Below are positions 32,653 to 44,545 of a DNA stretch of 64,000 bases, piece after piece. The translations under genes and the position numbers were made by a program. Below the pieces are notes generated by a model. The model made no database searches. It had not been told where the DNA came from and worked only from the letters and a program-made list of their open reading frames with translations. This stretch comes from Pictodentalium vernedei (Eukaryota > Mollusca > Scaphopoda > Dentaliida > Dentaliidae), in NCBI GenBank assembly GCA_031216915.1, contig CM062297.1, forward strand, positions 363,085,704 to 363,149,703, given 5' to 3'. The stretch's first letter is position 1. Each line of letters opens with the position of its first letter.

Positions 32653-32924
32653 GCTTTTTTAATTTTTTAAAGTTTTTTTTTTATTTATTTATTTAATTTT
32701 ATTTTTTTTCTGTATTTAAATATTTACGAAAAAAAACAGCTGATAATTTTTCACTCTTTGTGACAATGGCGACGTCAATATTCCTCTCAACTTCACGATG
32801 TCTCAGAAGAGGGGGAAACAATTTGCCGCCACTGCTTCTTACACTTCTTCAAAATTTCCCCATTAGAATAACACGGAGCAAAATGGCGATAAATGGAAAG
32901 TTTACAAATCAGACGGGTGCCGAG

Positions 32925-33488
32925 GCCATGGCACTTTACACATTCCTATGGGGAATTTGTTTTTCGAGATCGTCCTTTCTAGCCCACTTGCCGCCTCTTA
33001 CACCTCTTCAAAATTTCAAATTGGATCAGCAATGAGCGAAGCGATGAAAATTGAAAATCTGAGGTATGTCGATGGCCTGAAAGGAGGAAAATGAAGGAAA
33101 GAAGATCTCTACGATTCTCAAAAAATCCTCACTGGAATAACACTGATCAAAAAGGTGATGATGGAAAAAAAATCATTTCACACATGTCTGAGGCGAGCTA
33201 TCTTCAGACTTTTACACATTCCTATAGAAAATTTGTATGGAAAAAGCGGTTTCTCGAGATCATCTGTTCTAGTTCACTTCGAGTTTAAATTGTTTTTTGT
33301 TGTCTAAAATAAATCCCCATTGGATTAACCTTAGCCAAAATACCAGCTCAGGTGATAATTGAGCTGGTCGTTTTGTAAGCTGAGCTAGAAAATATTTCAA
33401 GCTAAATTCCCATTGCTTTCCAGCTTAAATTTTTTAGTGACCCAGAAATGAATTTCCGCTGAGCCGGAATCCGCAATTATCCTCTACT
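32925..33488. repeat. Right terminal inverted repeat of old Polinton
   Basis: This is the inverse of 4487-5045, ending CAATTATCCTCTACT. Just inside it (about 32760-32925) a further partial copy of the TIR interior is present (CAAAATTTCCCCATTAGAATAACACG), an internal duplication not seen on the left. Confidence 0.8.
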
Positions 33489-33494
33489 GGTGTC
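33489..33494. repeat. Target site duplication of old Polinton (right)
   Basis: GGTGTC, paired with CGTGTC at 4481-4486 (one mismatch). Confidence 0.7.
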
Positions 33495-34195
33495 TACAAG
33501 GCTATAATGCTCAAAGGGTACATGGAATCCATATTACCGTACCAGGCAACCTGTACCAAAACGAACAACACCGCATGACGTAGAATTACATACTATATCC
33601 ATAGTAACCGTTGGATTGTAGAAAACGTGAGTAAATGGTACCAAGGGATAACATTAGACTTACAGGGACACACACAGTCCATCCTGTACCAGTACCCCAC
33701 ATAACCGCATACCAAAATACAAGTTATTAACCCTTTGAACCCTAACGGCCAGCCACATGATACGTCATAACGTCATTAAATAGGATGGCTGTTCAGTAAA
33801 TGTGTGGGGTAGACCAATCAATATTTTCAATGTGCAGCCCCGAGGCTTCACGTTGAAATATTGAATGGTCTACCCGAAATAATGAATATGGACTCTTCGA
33901 ACTGCTGCCATTGAACTGGCATGGAAGATACCACTTGAGTTCAAATGGTTAACTAGTAATTACAATTTAGCAACATTGTACATGCCTGTTATTAAATTGT
34001 AATCACAAAGTTAGCTAAATTGTAATTAAAAGTTAATAACCGTAATCACAAAACTGTAACTTGTAATTACAAGTTAATATCTTGAAATTACAATTTAGTA
34101 CATTGTAATTACCAGACAGCATGTTGTAATTTCAAGTTAGTATCTTGCAATCAATCAATAATAAGTGAAGGTCAGTAGTGCTTTACTTTGCCGTA
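33495..34195. mobile_element. Large foldback element, right part
   Basis: This part continues the inverted arm broken by the old Polinton. CCAGGCAACCTGTACC, GACACACACAGTCC and the GTAATTACAA satellite (33950-34165) mirror 2840-2460 in order. Joining 4486 to 33495 keeps the palindrome in register across the site. A small TTAA-flanked MITE interrupts it. Confidence 0.75.
33731..33948. mobile_element. 218-bp TTAA-flanked MITE
   Basis: TTAA (33727-33730 and 33949-33952) flanks a unit with ends CCCTTTGAAC and GTTCAAATGG. It interrupts the foldback arm. A second partial copy occurs at 60090-60200. TTAA duplication suggests piggyBac-like mobilisation. Confidence 0.6.
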
Positions 34196-35811
34196 CAATT
34201 GTGAATCCAATCCAAAGAAGTGGGAGGCGAAATGTTGCATCTCCTCATTTACTAGTGCTGTCCTTCCTGCTTCCTACGTGGTTCGTATGAATGAATGAAT
34301 TCTTTATTTGCTGCGCACAGGGCTATAAATTTCATGTACATAATATTACAATATAAACTCTTCATAAAAAGTGGGCGGTGTGGAAGATACGTACCTGTGA
34401 AAGCTATCTACCTGCCTTTCTCTCGATAGAGGAGTTTCAGAATTGTAAGATCAAATCAGGGAGGGGGGGGGGGCGGAAAAAAATAAATGTGTGAACATAT
34501 GCATGGCCATAGGTGGGGGTGGGTGGGTGGGTGGGTGGATGGGTGGGTGGGTGGGTGGTGAACTGCAAGAAAATGTGTGTAAACAGTTAATGTATTTTTT
34601 TCCTTTTTCACTTTTATAGCATCTTTTGTGCCCCAAACAGTAACAAAACGTCACCAATTGAGCATAAAGGCCCATTTAGAAGCATTATTAACAAAAGTAA
34701 CCTCCTTAAGAAAACTGACTTGAGGATGGGGGTGGATGTCCGATATTGAATGGAAAAAAACTGTCCTCCAGTTTTCTCCTAAAGTCAACTAAAATGTCCA
34801 TTCACAACATAATTCATTCATATTGGAGGTTGGTTTTGTGGAATATTCCTTAAAATGAAGCATAGTATATATAACAAGTTTCTGGGAAAAGAAATAATGA
34901 GTTTCAGTTGCTAGGTAAACACCGAGAAATTAGATTTGTAAGAATATTAAGTTATACATTTTTTTTGTCTGATATGGTTTTATAATTTGATTGGGGTTTT
35001 ACATTGCTTTCAACAACTATGGTTATATGATGCCAAAATCACGACGCTGTTAGTCCTCAAAATGAGGGTAGAATTACTCAAATAGATCCACTGGATAGCC
35101 TAAGGAATCCACCAACCACTGGGGTGGAACTAACAAGATCATCTACACATTGACCTCAATATAAGGATCAAATAAATTCCTTAGAATGTTCTACACCACT
35201 ATGGTAAAATGTCTATGTGAACAGCCAGGCCATCGCTGCTGTGCATTAACAGCCTGGCTACCTATTATACCCGGGCCCATACGGGGTTTATTCTATACAG
35301 TAATGTGTCTTTGTGAACTGATGTAAATCTGGTAAGTCTTGAAAAATGCATCTGATAGAGTAAATGGAAACATGTTTTAAGATATAAAAATATGCATTGA
35401 ATCAGTGTGCATTACGCGTTTCGAGTTAGTGTTCGAGTGCCGAAGTTTTGTATATGAAATGTATGAGAAGGGGTGGATCCCCAAACATGTCATGGAAAAA
35501 ATATGCAGGAAAGGGTAGGTGGGTCAGAAAACCTGCCAAATAAACATTTCCACGAATCCCCCCCCCCACCGCCCCCCCCCCCCCTTCTCCCGCTGGAAAA
35601 ATGGGAAGAATAGTGGGAAAGTCATAAAAAAAACGAATAAAATAATGATGCAGTTAATGACAGCAGAAACGATCCGGATGAAAAACGTCTCAAATATGTG
35701 TACCATTCGGAGTGTCAACCAACATTTATTGACCATGCAACTACTGAAGGACTTGGGTGCATTCGATGAAATGAAATATCAGAATACACGCTTAAATCAG
35801 TTCGGTTATTT
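34196..35811. other. Gene-free region with GGGT microsatellite
   Basis: No gene is recognised. A (GGGT)n tract lies at 34511-34560 and a poly-C tract at about 35560-35585. Proline-rich open frames here come from these tracts. Confidence 0.6.
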
Positions 35812-36156
35812 ATTTATTGGGTTTAACGACACTTTCGACATCCAGGGTCACTTTGTGTCGGACAGTTTTAGGTGTGGCGGAAACTGGAGTAACCGGAGAC
35901 TACCACCGAGCAGCCGCGATCAACTGTCAGACCCCCAACGTACTAAGTCCACACAAGCAAGGTTATCATTGTTCGAAAACAAGGGCAACATTGACGTGCA
36001 GTACGCCTTAGTACATAACACAATCGTGACCCCACATGAGCAATCTGGGTGGTGTGGCATGCCCAAGGACACAACACAGTTATACCTGGCGGGGAGCAAA
36101 CCATGGACCTTTAGGTTTAAAGACCAATGCCGGTAATACTGAGCCACCGTGCTCCC
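35812..36156 (-). repeat. tRNA-derived SINE, copy 1
   Basis: On the minus strand the unit begins with a tRNA-like head (GGGAGCACGGTGGCTCAGTA) with a degraded B box, then GTGTCCTTGGGCATGCCAC, the GTACTAAGGCGTACTGCACG-like segment, and ends in TTTATTGGGTTTAACGACAC and TTTATTTATTT. It is related to copies at 38386 and 59361. Confidence 0.7.
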
Positions 36157-36871
36157 ATCAAATTGATTTAAAATCAACCCAAATCAATTGAGTTGAGTGA
36201 ATATGAACCCATTTGGGTTCATATTCACTCAAACCATCTGATTTAGATTGACTTTTAACCCAACTAATTTTAGAGTGTTATAAGGGGTCCATTTATAAAC
36301 TCGAATTTCAGGATTGCAAACGCAGATTAGGTTGGTTACACGCTGTCTGTTTTCTCCTCAGCAGAGAGTGAAATGAAAAATGTATGTGAAACTGCAAGCA
36401 TGCATGCACATGAATATATTTATCCCATAAATGGCTGTTTATTCGAACAATAAAAGCCTTGGATAAATGTTTACTTTATTCACCTAGTAGGGTGATAAAT
36501 TTTCCCCATAGGTTTAACACTGAAAGAATTTATTCCTATAGTAGAAACGGACTTGTTGACCTCTGACGAATTCGTGTAGTATAATTACTAGTTCAATTAT
36601 TGTCTTCTTTAAACCTTTTTTTAAGTATTACACAATGCCAGTAGAAAGCACTACACATTGTTCCTTTAATAAAGTATTTTTGCAAGTTTAGCTCAGTTTG
36701 TAGGGGAATTATTTTTATACAGAAATGTATCACTGCGCCTTTTTTTATTTTTGTTAATAATGCTTGTCATCGAATTGGACCAATGTGCTCCTCACTTCTC
36801 GCTGTGTTTTGAAGCGGGTAACAGCACGATTTCACCGCGACTGCCATGTAAAAGATTTATGGGATGAACAA

Positions 36872-37014
36872 AATAAACGTATAGTGTTTTCAAGTAAAAA
36901 AATTATTCTACTCGTAGAATTAAGAATGAAACCGACTCGCCAGAGGCTCGTCGGTTTCATTCTCAATCCTACTCGTAGAATATTTTTTTTACTTGAAAAC
37001 ACTATGCGTTTATT
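36872..37014. repeat. 143-bp near-perfect palindrome (MITE)
   Basis: The arms run from AATAAACGTATAGTGTTTTC to GAAAACACTATGCGTTTATT around a centre at GCCAGAGGC. No coding capacity. A hairpin MITE is likely. The flanks 36157-36871 show no gene. Confidence 0.85.
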
Positions 37015-38385
37015 CTATATATAGAGGTTAAAATGTTGAAATGTTGGGCTGTTAAATAGCCCCTTTTTTATTTCTTAATACCTCAACCGGTGTTCAAAGT
37101 CACTTTCAGCATCTATAACTGTATCATGAGTGAAAGACGAGTGTAAAGTCAAGTTTGACAAATCGTTTATACCCGTGTTGCTCCCTTCCGTCCATCCCGC
37201 GCATTGGTTACCCAAACTTACTTTACCAAATGTGCAAAACTTCCTATCCACAACAGACAAGTATAATAGACAAATATCTCCACTTTCCCGAACTGCCGCC
37301 AGGAAACCAGATTTATTTGATATTGCTTTCAATTTAACGAGAGTGGATTTAACATGTTTATTATTCTTGATCCTCTTGATTCCACCTCTTAATTTCCATA
37401 CTTTTAACAGCTACAGCGTGGGAACGTGAGTCACCTGAAGACTGTGCAGTATGAACACGCCGCATTGTCACACTTTATAGTGGGTGCATATTCGTTTAGA
37501 AATCTGTCGGTCAAAGCTTTCATAAATTACTATCTTGGAAGAGCTTGTGTTGTTGGTTCTGTTTCATTCAGGAAACGATTGGATTGGGGAACGTAGCTGA
37601 GATCTGGGTTCTTTGTTTAGATGTTAATAGATTTCCGCACTGCCTAGTATTTTTTTTCTTAATGCAGACGTATTAGTATAAACTTTAAAATACTTGTTGA
37701 AACTTGCCGGTTTCTTATTGTTGGAGCAGTCATGAATTAATAAGTGATCTTGCAATTTATAGAGATCTTCGAACCTGAGAATTATAAATAGCGGTTCTGT
37801 GTGGGTATTATATTTCTTGCTGGTTAAAATTCGAATGCCATTTTTCTGCAGTTGAATAACTTTTTCGCAAATTCTGCAAGTTCAATAACTTTTTCGCAGA
37901 TTGTCAATGCCCCCATATGCGAATGTCCTATAGCAAATGGTTGTGCCCTTAGAGAAGAATAAAGATATTAGGGACGTTCTTGGGAGGGTCTTTTAATTCG
38001 GTTGATAGTATAAATTGCTCCAGCCATCTTTGAGTATATGTGGCGTTTGAATGATGAGTTTTCTTTCATGTAAACACTTATAAATTGAATGACCTTTCCT
38101 TCTTCGTTGTTTCTGACTTTGTTGTTTGGAGTGTTTATTGATTTATTTTGATTTATTGATTTAATGTACGGTACACATAATACAAAAGAAAATACAGTAA
38201 ACACATTGAACTTGAGGGTAAAAAAGTAATAGATAACAATTGCGTTTGTAAAAAAATAGGGAGAGGGCACAGCCAGATTGGCTGTCTACCTGTCATCTCC
38301 CTGTTAGCTGTACAGTACAGTTTCAGCTTGTGTTAGACCTATAATAAGAAGTATAAACTCACAGATAGTTATATGCATGCACTAT
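37015..38385. other. No gene recognised
   Basis: Short open frames only, without recognisable motifs; no clear repeats. Confidence 0.5.
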
Positions 38386-38695
38386 GGGGGCGCGATGGCT
38401 CAGTAGGTAGAGGAGCAGGCTGCAAGCCAGAGGTCCTCGGTTCGAATCCCACCTGCGGCAACCGCGTTGTGTCCTTGGGCAAGACACTTCGCCCCCACGT
38501 GCGGGGGGGGGGGGGGGGGGGCACGGTGATGTTGTGTACGAAGGCGTACAGCACGTCGATGGTGCACCTATCTTCAAACAATGCTAACCCTGCTTGTGTG
38601 GAGTTAGTATGCTGTGGAGCTGACAGTTGCTCGCCTTTGCTCGGTGGTTCATGATTAGCCATCGTGCAGAAATATGTGACCTTAAACACCAATAA
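38386..38695 (+). repeat. tRNA-derived SINE, copy 2 (best preserved)
   Basis: The head has a clear A box (GATGGCTCAGTAGGTAGAGG) and B box (GGTTCGAATCCCA), followed by GTGTCCTTGGGCAAGACACT, an expanded G tract (38503-38521), a GCACGTCGATGGTGCACC segment and a CGGTGGTTCATG tail. It is a Pol III-type retroposon, not a functional tRNA gene. Confidence 0.8.
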
Positions 38696-39937
38696 ATAAT
38701 TGCTGCCACTATGTATACATATATATATCGAGTTATCCTGTCGACTTTTTCATTGATGCTTCCAATATGGGCATTGTCTTTCGCGTTATTAATAATTATG
38801 ATCTGCGGAGTAAGTAGCCTATATGGGAAGCCGATGACGAGACCTCGAGGAAGAGAGCGAAAACTGTCAGAAAAAACGAAGTATCTTATTATTTGATATT
38901 ATGCTGTATATAATTTGGAGAAACCTCGACGATTAACTGGTAGAGTGCTGAATTATTTCAACACCATAACCAGATCTCTAAATTATAAGGTTTATCGTTC
39001 ATAAATCTTTAATTGTTTAGGTTTAGTAGAGAAAAAGCATTCTCCAGTGTACTGAAAACATTTTTATACCAATAACAAACATGCATTTAACAGCAGTAGA
39101 TCATTTGTAAAACTACAACTCAGAACAAAAGCCATTATGGTAACTTCCAGCACTTAGCCAGTTAAGAATGTGTGAATAAATTAAGGTTTTGGAAAATCCA
39201 AATTCCGAAACTGTTAATAACCCTGATAGATGTTAGGTACTTAAGCAATCTACGCAATATGGGTTATTACAATTCACGTTATCATCATATGATCTCAGGA
39301 ATGTTTTTATCAACTCCTTTCTAAATGTGCCTCTAGGTGGGATATTGCTAGGTCTTTCATCCAGTGTGTTCCAAATTTTCGGGTAAGCAAATGTTGGGAG
39401 GGTTGTGACTTTGTTCGAGATCTTTCTTCAAGAAGCATGCCAGATTATCTGGTGGATCTTCCACTTCTATTTTCCACGGCACTAAGAAACTTATCAAAAG
39501 ATACGGGGAGATTATTATTTCCCCAGGCAAATAGAAACAGAGACGTATGGAGCACAAAAAGATCGCTAACCTTTATTTTTTTCTTTTAAAAACAGTGGAT
39601 CTGTATATTGCGTATTGTTTAACGTTCTTATAAAACGTTTTTGCATTAAAAACAACTTATACCTTTGGAGTTACCCCAAACATCGATCCTAAAAATCAAA
39701 TGACTGTGCTCTAAAGTATATGCATTTTTTTCATTGCAGCATGTGGCAATATAGGTTTTACTTTGTTAAGAACATAGTTTGCACAAGCTATTTTCGAACA
39801 CAAATTAGAAATGTAAGCCTTATATGAGAGATGCTCATCAATATGTATGCCTAGAAATTTTAATGACGATTCGTTTGGGTCAGACACAACTCTATCCATT
39901 TTCTTATTGTTTATAACAATATCATTGAGCAATTGAA

Positions 39938-40853
39938 CTACTCACTTGTTGCTGGGGTTTGAGAGAGATGCGGCATGCCGCCTGGAAAACTGTGTGTCTG
40001 ATATTAAATCCCGGATGACTAACAACTGGTTGAAGTTGAATGCGGACAAAACTGAAGTCATTTATATTGGACTCCCTTATCAGCTATCGAAAATTTCTCG
40101 AATCAGTTTGAATTTTGATGGCAGTGCCATTTTTCCATCGGCAATGGTTCGTAATCTTGGTTATTTCATGGATGAAAACCTTTCTGCGGACAAGCATGTG
40201 TTGCAAGTCTCCAGAACAGCTTTTCGTCACCTCCGAAATATCGGTAGAATGCGTGGTGTGATAGATGAGGGAATGGCAATGCAATTAATTTATGCATTTG
40301 TAACGAGTAGATCGGATTATTGTAATTCTCTCCTATATGGCTGCAAACAGTCCCTAGTTAACAAGCTGTAGAATGTTCAGAATTGTGCGGCTAAACTTGT
40401 GACCAAGAGTAAAAAATCCTCTTCGGCTTCCCCTATCTTACAAAAACTGCATTGGTTACCCATTAGAGAAAGAATTAGTTTCAAAGTATTATTGTTTACC
40501 TACAAAGCTGTCAACGATCTTGCGCCTCCTTATCGTTGCAATCTAGTTAAGAAGTATGAACCTGCTCGTCCTTTGCGATCAGCTACTTCGTGCAATCTTG
40601 TTCAGAATGCAGGAAAGCTGGTCACAGCTGGCGATCGGGCCTTCTGCATTACGGCTCCACATTTGTGGAATGCGTTACCTGACGACATAAAAAAAACCAC
40701 AGTCGCTCGAGTCTTTTAAGAGACACTTAAAAACACACCTGTATAAACTGGCTTATTGCTGACCTGCTTGTATTATATAAAATGCACCTTCGGTTTTGTG
40801 TGAAGCCTGTGAGCACTTATGTGGATACTCGGCTCTAAACCATATTATTATTA
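39938..40853 (+). mobile_element. 5'-truncated LINE inserted in opposite orientation
   Basis: This is the C-terminal RT part of a different CR1/Jockey-group LINE on the plus strand: NWLKLNADKTEVIYIGLP, VRNLGYFMDENLSADKHV, SRSDYCNSLLYG (ending in a TAG at about 40371), then LHWLPIRERISFKVLLF, YKAVNDLAPPY and APHLWNALPDDIK. The 3' end carries (ATT)n at 40842-40852, typical of such elements. It sits in the host LINE exactly between TRFLVK and LLNDIVINN. Confidence 0.85.
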
Positions 40854-41300
40854 TTTCACGAGAAATCTGGTTTTAGTAGTATTGAGGAGGATGTAATTAG
40901 CCGAATCACACGGATATATCTCTTTTAGTCCAAGATTAATATGATTTACAAGAATATTTATATCTGATCTCGATGAATACACTGTTGAGTCATCGGCAAA
41001 TGACACTACATTTAAGGATGTAGCGTTACAAAGGTCATTAACATACAACATAAACAAGGTCGGTCCTAAGTTGGAGCCTTGTGGCACTCCGGAAGTAACT
41101 GGAGTTGTGGATGACTCGTGATCTCCGAGCGCGACGTATTATTGCCTGTTGGACAGATAATTCTTGAACCATTCTAAGCTGACTCTACGAATACCATAAT
41201 ATTCCAACTTGCTTAATATGAAGATACTGTGATTTATCGTGTCGAGAGCCTTTGAGAGGTCAGTAAAGATAGCGAGTGTGCTATGTTTACTTCCTTTATT

Positions 41301-43501
41301 AGCTCACCTGACTGAAAGTCAGGGTGAGCTTTTCTTATCACTCTTCGTCCGTCGTCCGTCGTCCTGCGTGAAGGTGGTGTTTGAGCCTCTTTCTCCTAAA
41401 CCACTGGCCACATTTTAATTAAATTTCATGTAAGTGGTGCTTATATAGGGGCATTTTGATTTTTATCCAAATTAGGTTTCGGCTCATATTGAGCAGAGGT
41501 GTGGGGAAAAAATGGCCAAATTTTTTGAAAATCTTCTAATGAACCACCAGTAGCAGAGACTTTATATGTGGTATACAGAGTCCTTTTGAGGTTTAGAATC
41601 AAGTTTGTTCAAGAGAATTTTGTCGGGCATTATTTGCCTTCGTTATGGGAGGGGCAAAAATTTTGGCCACGCCTAAAATTTCTATTTTCTGAACCGTGAG
41701 GTCGATTTGAACCAAATTTGATATGAGATGATTATGGGTCATAAGTAGTTGATTGATGCAAAAAAAAAAATTTCTCATTGCCCCATGGGAACCTCGGGAG
41801 CTAAAAATAGGAAAAACCTTAAAGCTGCCATATCTCCAAAACTACACGGCACAGAGAATTCTTATTTTGTATAAAGCTTACTTTTATCCAGTAGAATAGA
41901 AGGGTTAAAAAAATCCCTATCGGTTTGATCACAAGGTACTTTTTTCAGGACTTAGAAAAAGTGCTGAGTCAGCACTTTTTAACACTGTAGGCAATGGGAA
42001 AAAACATTAAAAAATCTTCTTCTCCAGATCCAGCAGGCAGAATCTTTTGATATTTGGTATGCAACATTGTAGGGTAGATCTGATTCAAGTTTGTTCAAAT
42101 CGGCCCCCTGGGTACACATTTGGGCTCAGTATAGGAGCCCGATTTCGAACTTAGTGCATTTCATGCAAATTTCTTAAAAAATCTTCTTCTCCAGATCCAG
42201 CAGGCAGAATCTTTTGATATTTGGTATGCAACATTGTGGGGTGGATCTGATTCAGGTTTGTTCAAATCGGCTTCCTAGATTCATATTTGTGCACACTATA
42301 GAAGCTCGAATTCGAACTTAGTGCATTTCAGGCAAATTTCGTAAAACATCTTCTTCTCCAGATCCAGAAGGCAGAATCTTTTCATATTTGGTATGCAACA
42401 TTGTGGGGTTGATCTGATTCAAGTTTGTTCAAATCGGCCCCCTGGATTCATATTTGGGCTCACTATAGAAGCTCGAATTCGAACTTAGTGCATTTCGGGC
42501 AAATTTGTTAAAAAATCTTCTTCTCCAGATCCAGCAGGCAGAATCTTTTCATATTTGGTATGCAACATTGTGGGGTGGATCTGATTCAAGTTTGTTCAAA
42601 TCGGCCCCCTGGAGTCATATTTGGGCTTACTATAGAAGCCCGAATTCGAACTTAGTGCATTTCAGGCAAATTTATTAAAAAATCTTCTTCTCCAGATCCA
42701 GAAGGCAGAATCTTTTGATATTTGGTATGCAACATTGTGGGGTGGATCTGATTCAAGTTTGTTCAAATCGGCTTCCTAGATTCATATTTGGGCTCACTAT
42801 AGAAGCTCGAATTCGAACTTAGTGCATTTCAGGCAAATTTCTTTGAAAATCTTCTTCTCAAGATCCAGCAGGCAGAATCTTCTGATATTGGGTATGCACC
42901 ATGCTTAGGGGGGGGGGGGTGATTTAAGTTTGTTCAAGCCAATTCCCTGGGTTCATATTTGGGCTTTCTGTGGTAGCCCAAATTATAACTTAGTTCAAAA
43001 TGAGGAATTTTCTTTAAAAATCTTCTTCAGATCGAGCATTCGGAATGTTTTGATATTTGGTATGCAGCATCCTTAGGGGGTGAGATTCAAGTTTGTTCAA
43101 GCCATGTCTCTAGGTCCATATTTGGACTCACTGTGGGAGCTCGAATTGTAACTTAGTTCAAAATGAGGAATTTTCTTTAAAAATCTTCTTCTTCAGATCC
43201 AGCAGTCGGAATGTTTTGATATTTGGTGTGCAGCATCCTTAGGGGGGTGAGATTCAAGTTTGTTAAAGCCAAGTCCTGGGTTCATATATGGGCTCCCTGT
43301 GGGAGCCTGAATTATAACTTAGTTCAATATGAGGAATATTCTTTAAAAATCTTTTTTTTAGATCCACTGGTCAGAATCTTTGGATATTTGGTATAAGCTT
43401 TTCTTAGGAAGAGCAGATGCAACTTGTTGAAATCAATTCTCTGGGTTGATATTTAGGCTACCATGTCAGGCGAGCGCCCTCAGGCCCCTTGGGGCCTCTT
43501 G
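41301..43501. mobile_element. 2.2-kb element with 168-bp tandem repeats
   Basis: The element begins AGCTCACCTGACTGAAAGTC (a small hairpin with the following GTGAGCT) and ends CCCCTTGGGGCCTCTTG. TTATT on both sides (41296-41300, 43502-43506) is a candidate duplication. It interrupts the LINE RT. Its core (about 42005-43400) is nine tandem units of about 168 bp starting AAATCTTCTTCTCCAGATCC, more divergent toward the right. No protein is encoded. Similar termini are, in my memory, common in bivalve genomes. Confidence 0.7.
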
Positions 43502-44545
43502 TTATTTTCCTCAGCAATAATTCAATTCAATATGACTCAAAAATTGGAGAACGGGATGAATTGTGTGATTTTTACGAAAACCATATTGGTGAGGGGTTAG
43601 GACACCAAATCTGTTTAAAAATTTAATAAGTCGATCAGACATAATTTTTTCCAACACTTTAGAGAAAGAAGGCAAAATACTCACCGACCGATAGATATTG
43701 ACGTTATGTGGATCGCCAGATTTGTATATCGGGAATCACTTTAGCAATTTTCATTTTGTCGGGGAAGACACCCTGTTCAAATGAGCTATTGGCAATGTGA
43801 GCAAATGAGGGCGCTATTACGTGAATTATATATTTAACTAAGAAAGGGGAGATGTTGTCGCGATCTCTGTTCTTTTTGGCTTTCATGGATTTTACAGTAT
43901 TAATCACTTCTTGTTCAGAAGTTGGATTCGTGAAGAAGAAATTGTTAATGTAGCTGTCAAACATGGTATCAGTGAATGAATTATCGAATCTTTCTATCCG
44001 ACTTCTTGTTTGGTTTCCTATATTTATAAAAAAATCTATATTAAATTCCTGAGTAATGTTAACTGGATCACTGATACGTTTGTTCTCTACAGTGATATGA
44101 GAAAGCATTGACGAGCTATTTTTCCTTTTTTATTACGTCATTCAGAATTTTCAACGTATTACGTAGGTTATTTTGATTTTCCTGTAATCTTTGTTTAAAA
44201 AACTGCGCTTTGCTTTGTCTTTTAACTTTATTGAATATTTTACAGTACTTTTTATAGTTACTTATATTCTACTGGGGCGGGGGTACTTTAATTTGCGGTG
44301 ATAAAATTTGATCCTGTTGTTTGAGGATACTAAAAGACGCCTGGACATCCAAAGCTGCCGTTTTACGAATTTAGTATTCAGCTGAATTTGTTGCAAGGGA
44401 AATGCATGTTCAAATGCATTACAAAATAAATTCATAAAAAGTATCATTAGCTATATTTGGACACGGTGAATCTAAAACAGGTGTGAAGTCACACTCTGAT
44501 AGAATGTTATTAAAATTTTAATAGTCTTCTGATTGACTTTACGTC

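Larger units (their letters stand above)
4487..33488 (-). mobile_element. Old, degraded Polinton/Maverick (contains nested insertions)
   Basis: The element is bounded by inverted repeats starting AGTAGAGGATAA and flanked by a 6-bp duplication with one mismatch. Between the TIRs lie relics of protease, DNA polymerase, a small divergent gene and a Cys/His gene. Removing the inserted 3.2-kb element (8496-10718 plus 28624-29632) and the young Polinton leaves about 8 kb. No trace of capsid, ATPase, integrase or fibre genes was found, so this is either an internally deleted copy or a streamlined one. The polymerase and protease differ clearly from the young copy while keeping the same motifs, so it belongs to a related but separate Polinton lineage. 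Confidence 0.8.
39215..44450 (-). pseudogene. CR1/Jockey-type LINE reverse transcriptase, interrupted twice
   Basis: Minus-strand pieces of one non-LTR retrotransposon are visible. The N-terminal RT region is at 44108-43704 (KAKKNRDRDNISPFLVKYII). The catalytic part follows at 41290-40855, with PQGSNLGPTLFMLYVNDL and VVSFADDSTVYSS containing the active-site FADD. The thumb is at 39932-39711 (SLKFLGIHIDEHLSYKAYI) and the C-terminal tail, ending NCNNPYCVDC, is near 39215. The RT is split by an element at 41301-43501 and by a second LINE at 39938-40853. Frames are broken by several shifts. Confidence 0.85.

Noticed and set aside
35519-36136. 205-codon plus-strand open frame
   Set aside because: It covers a poly-C tract and then the reverse strand of a tRNA-derived SINE; no conserved protein.
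38386-38460. tRNA gene
   Set aside because: A and B boxes are present but the tRNA-like head is followed by a SINE body with two related copies; it is a retroposon.
38359-38692. Overlapping open frames with poly-Gly/Pro
   Set aside because: They lie wholly inside SINE copy 2 and its expanded G tract.
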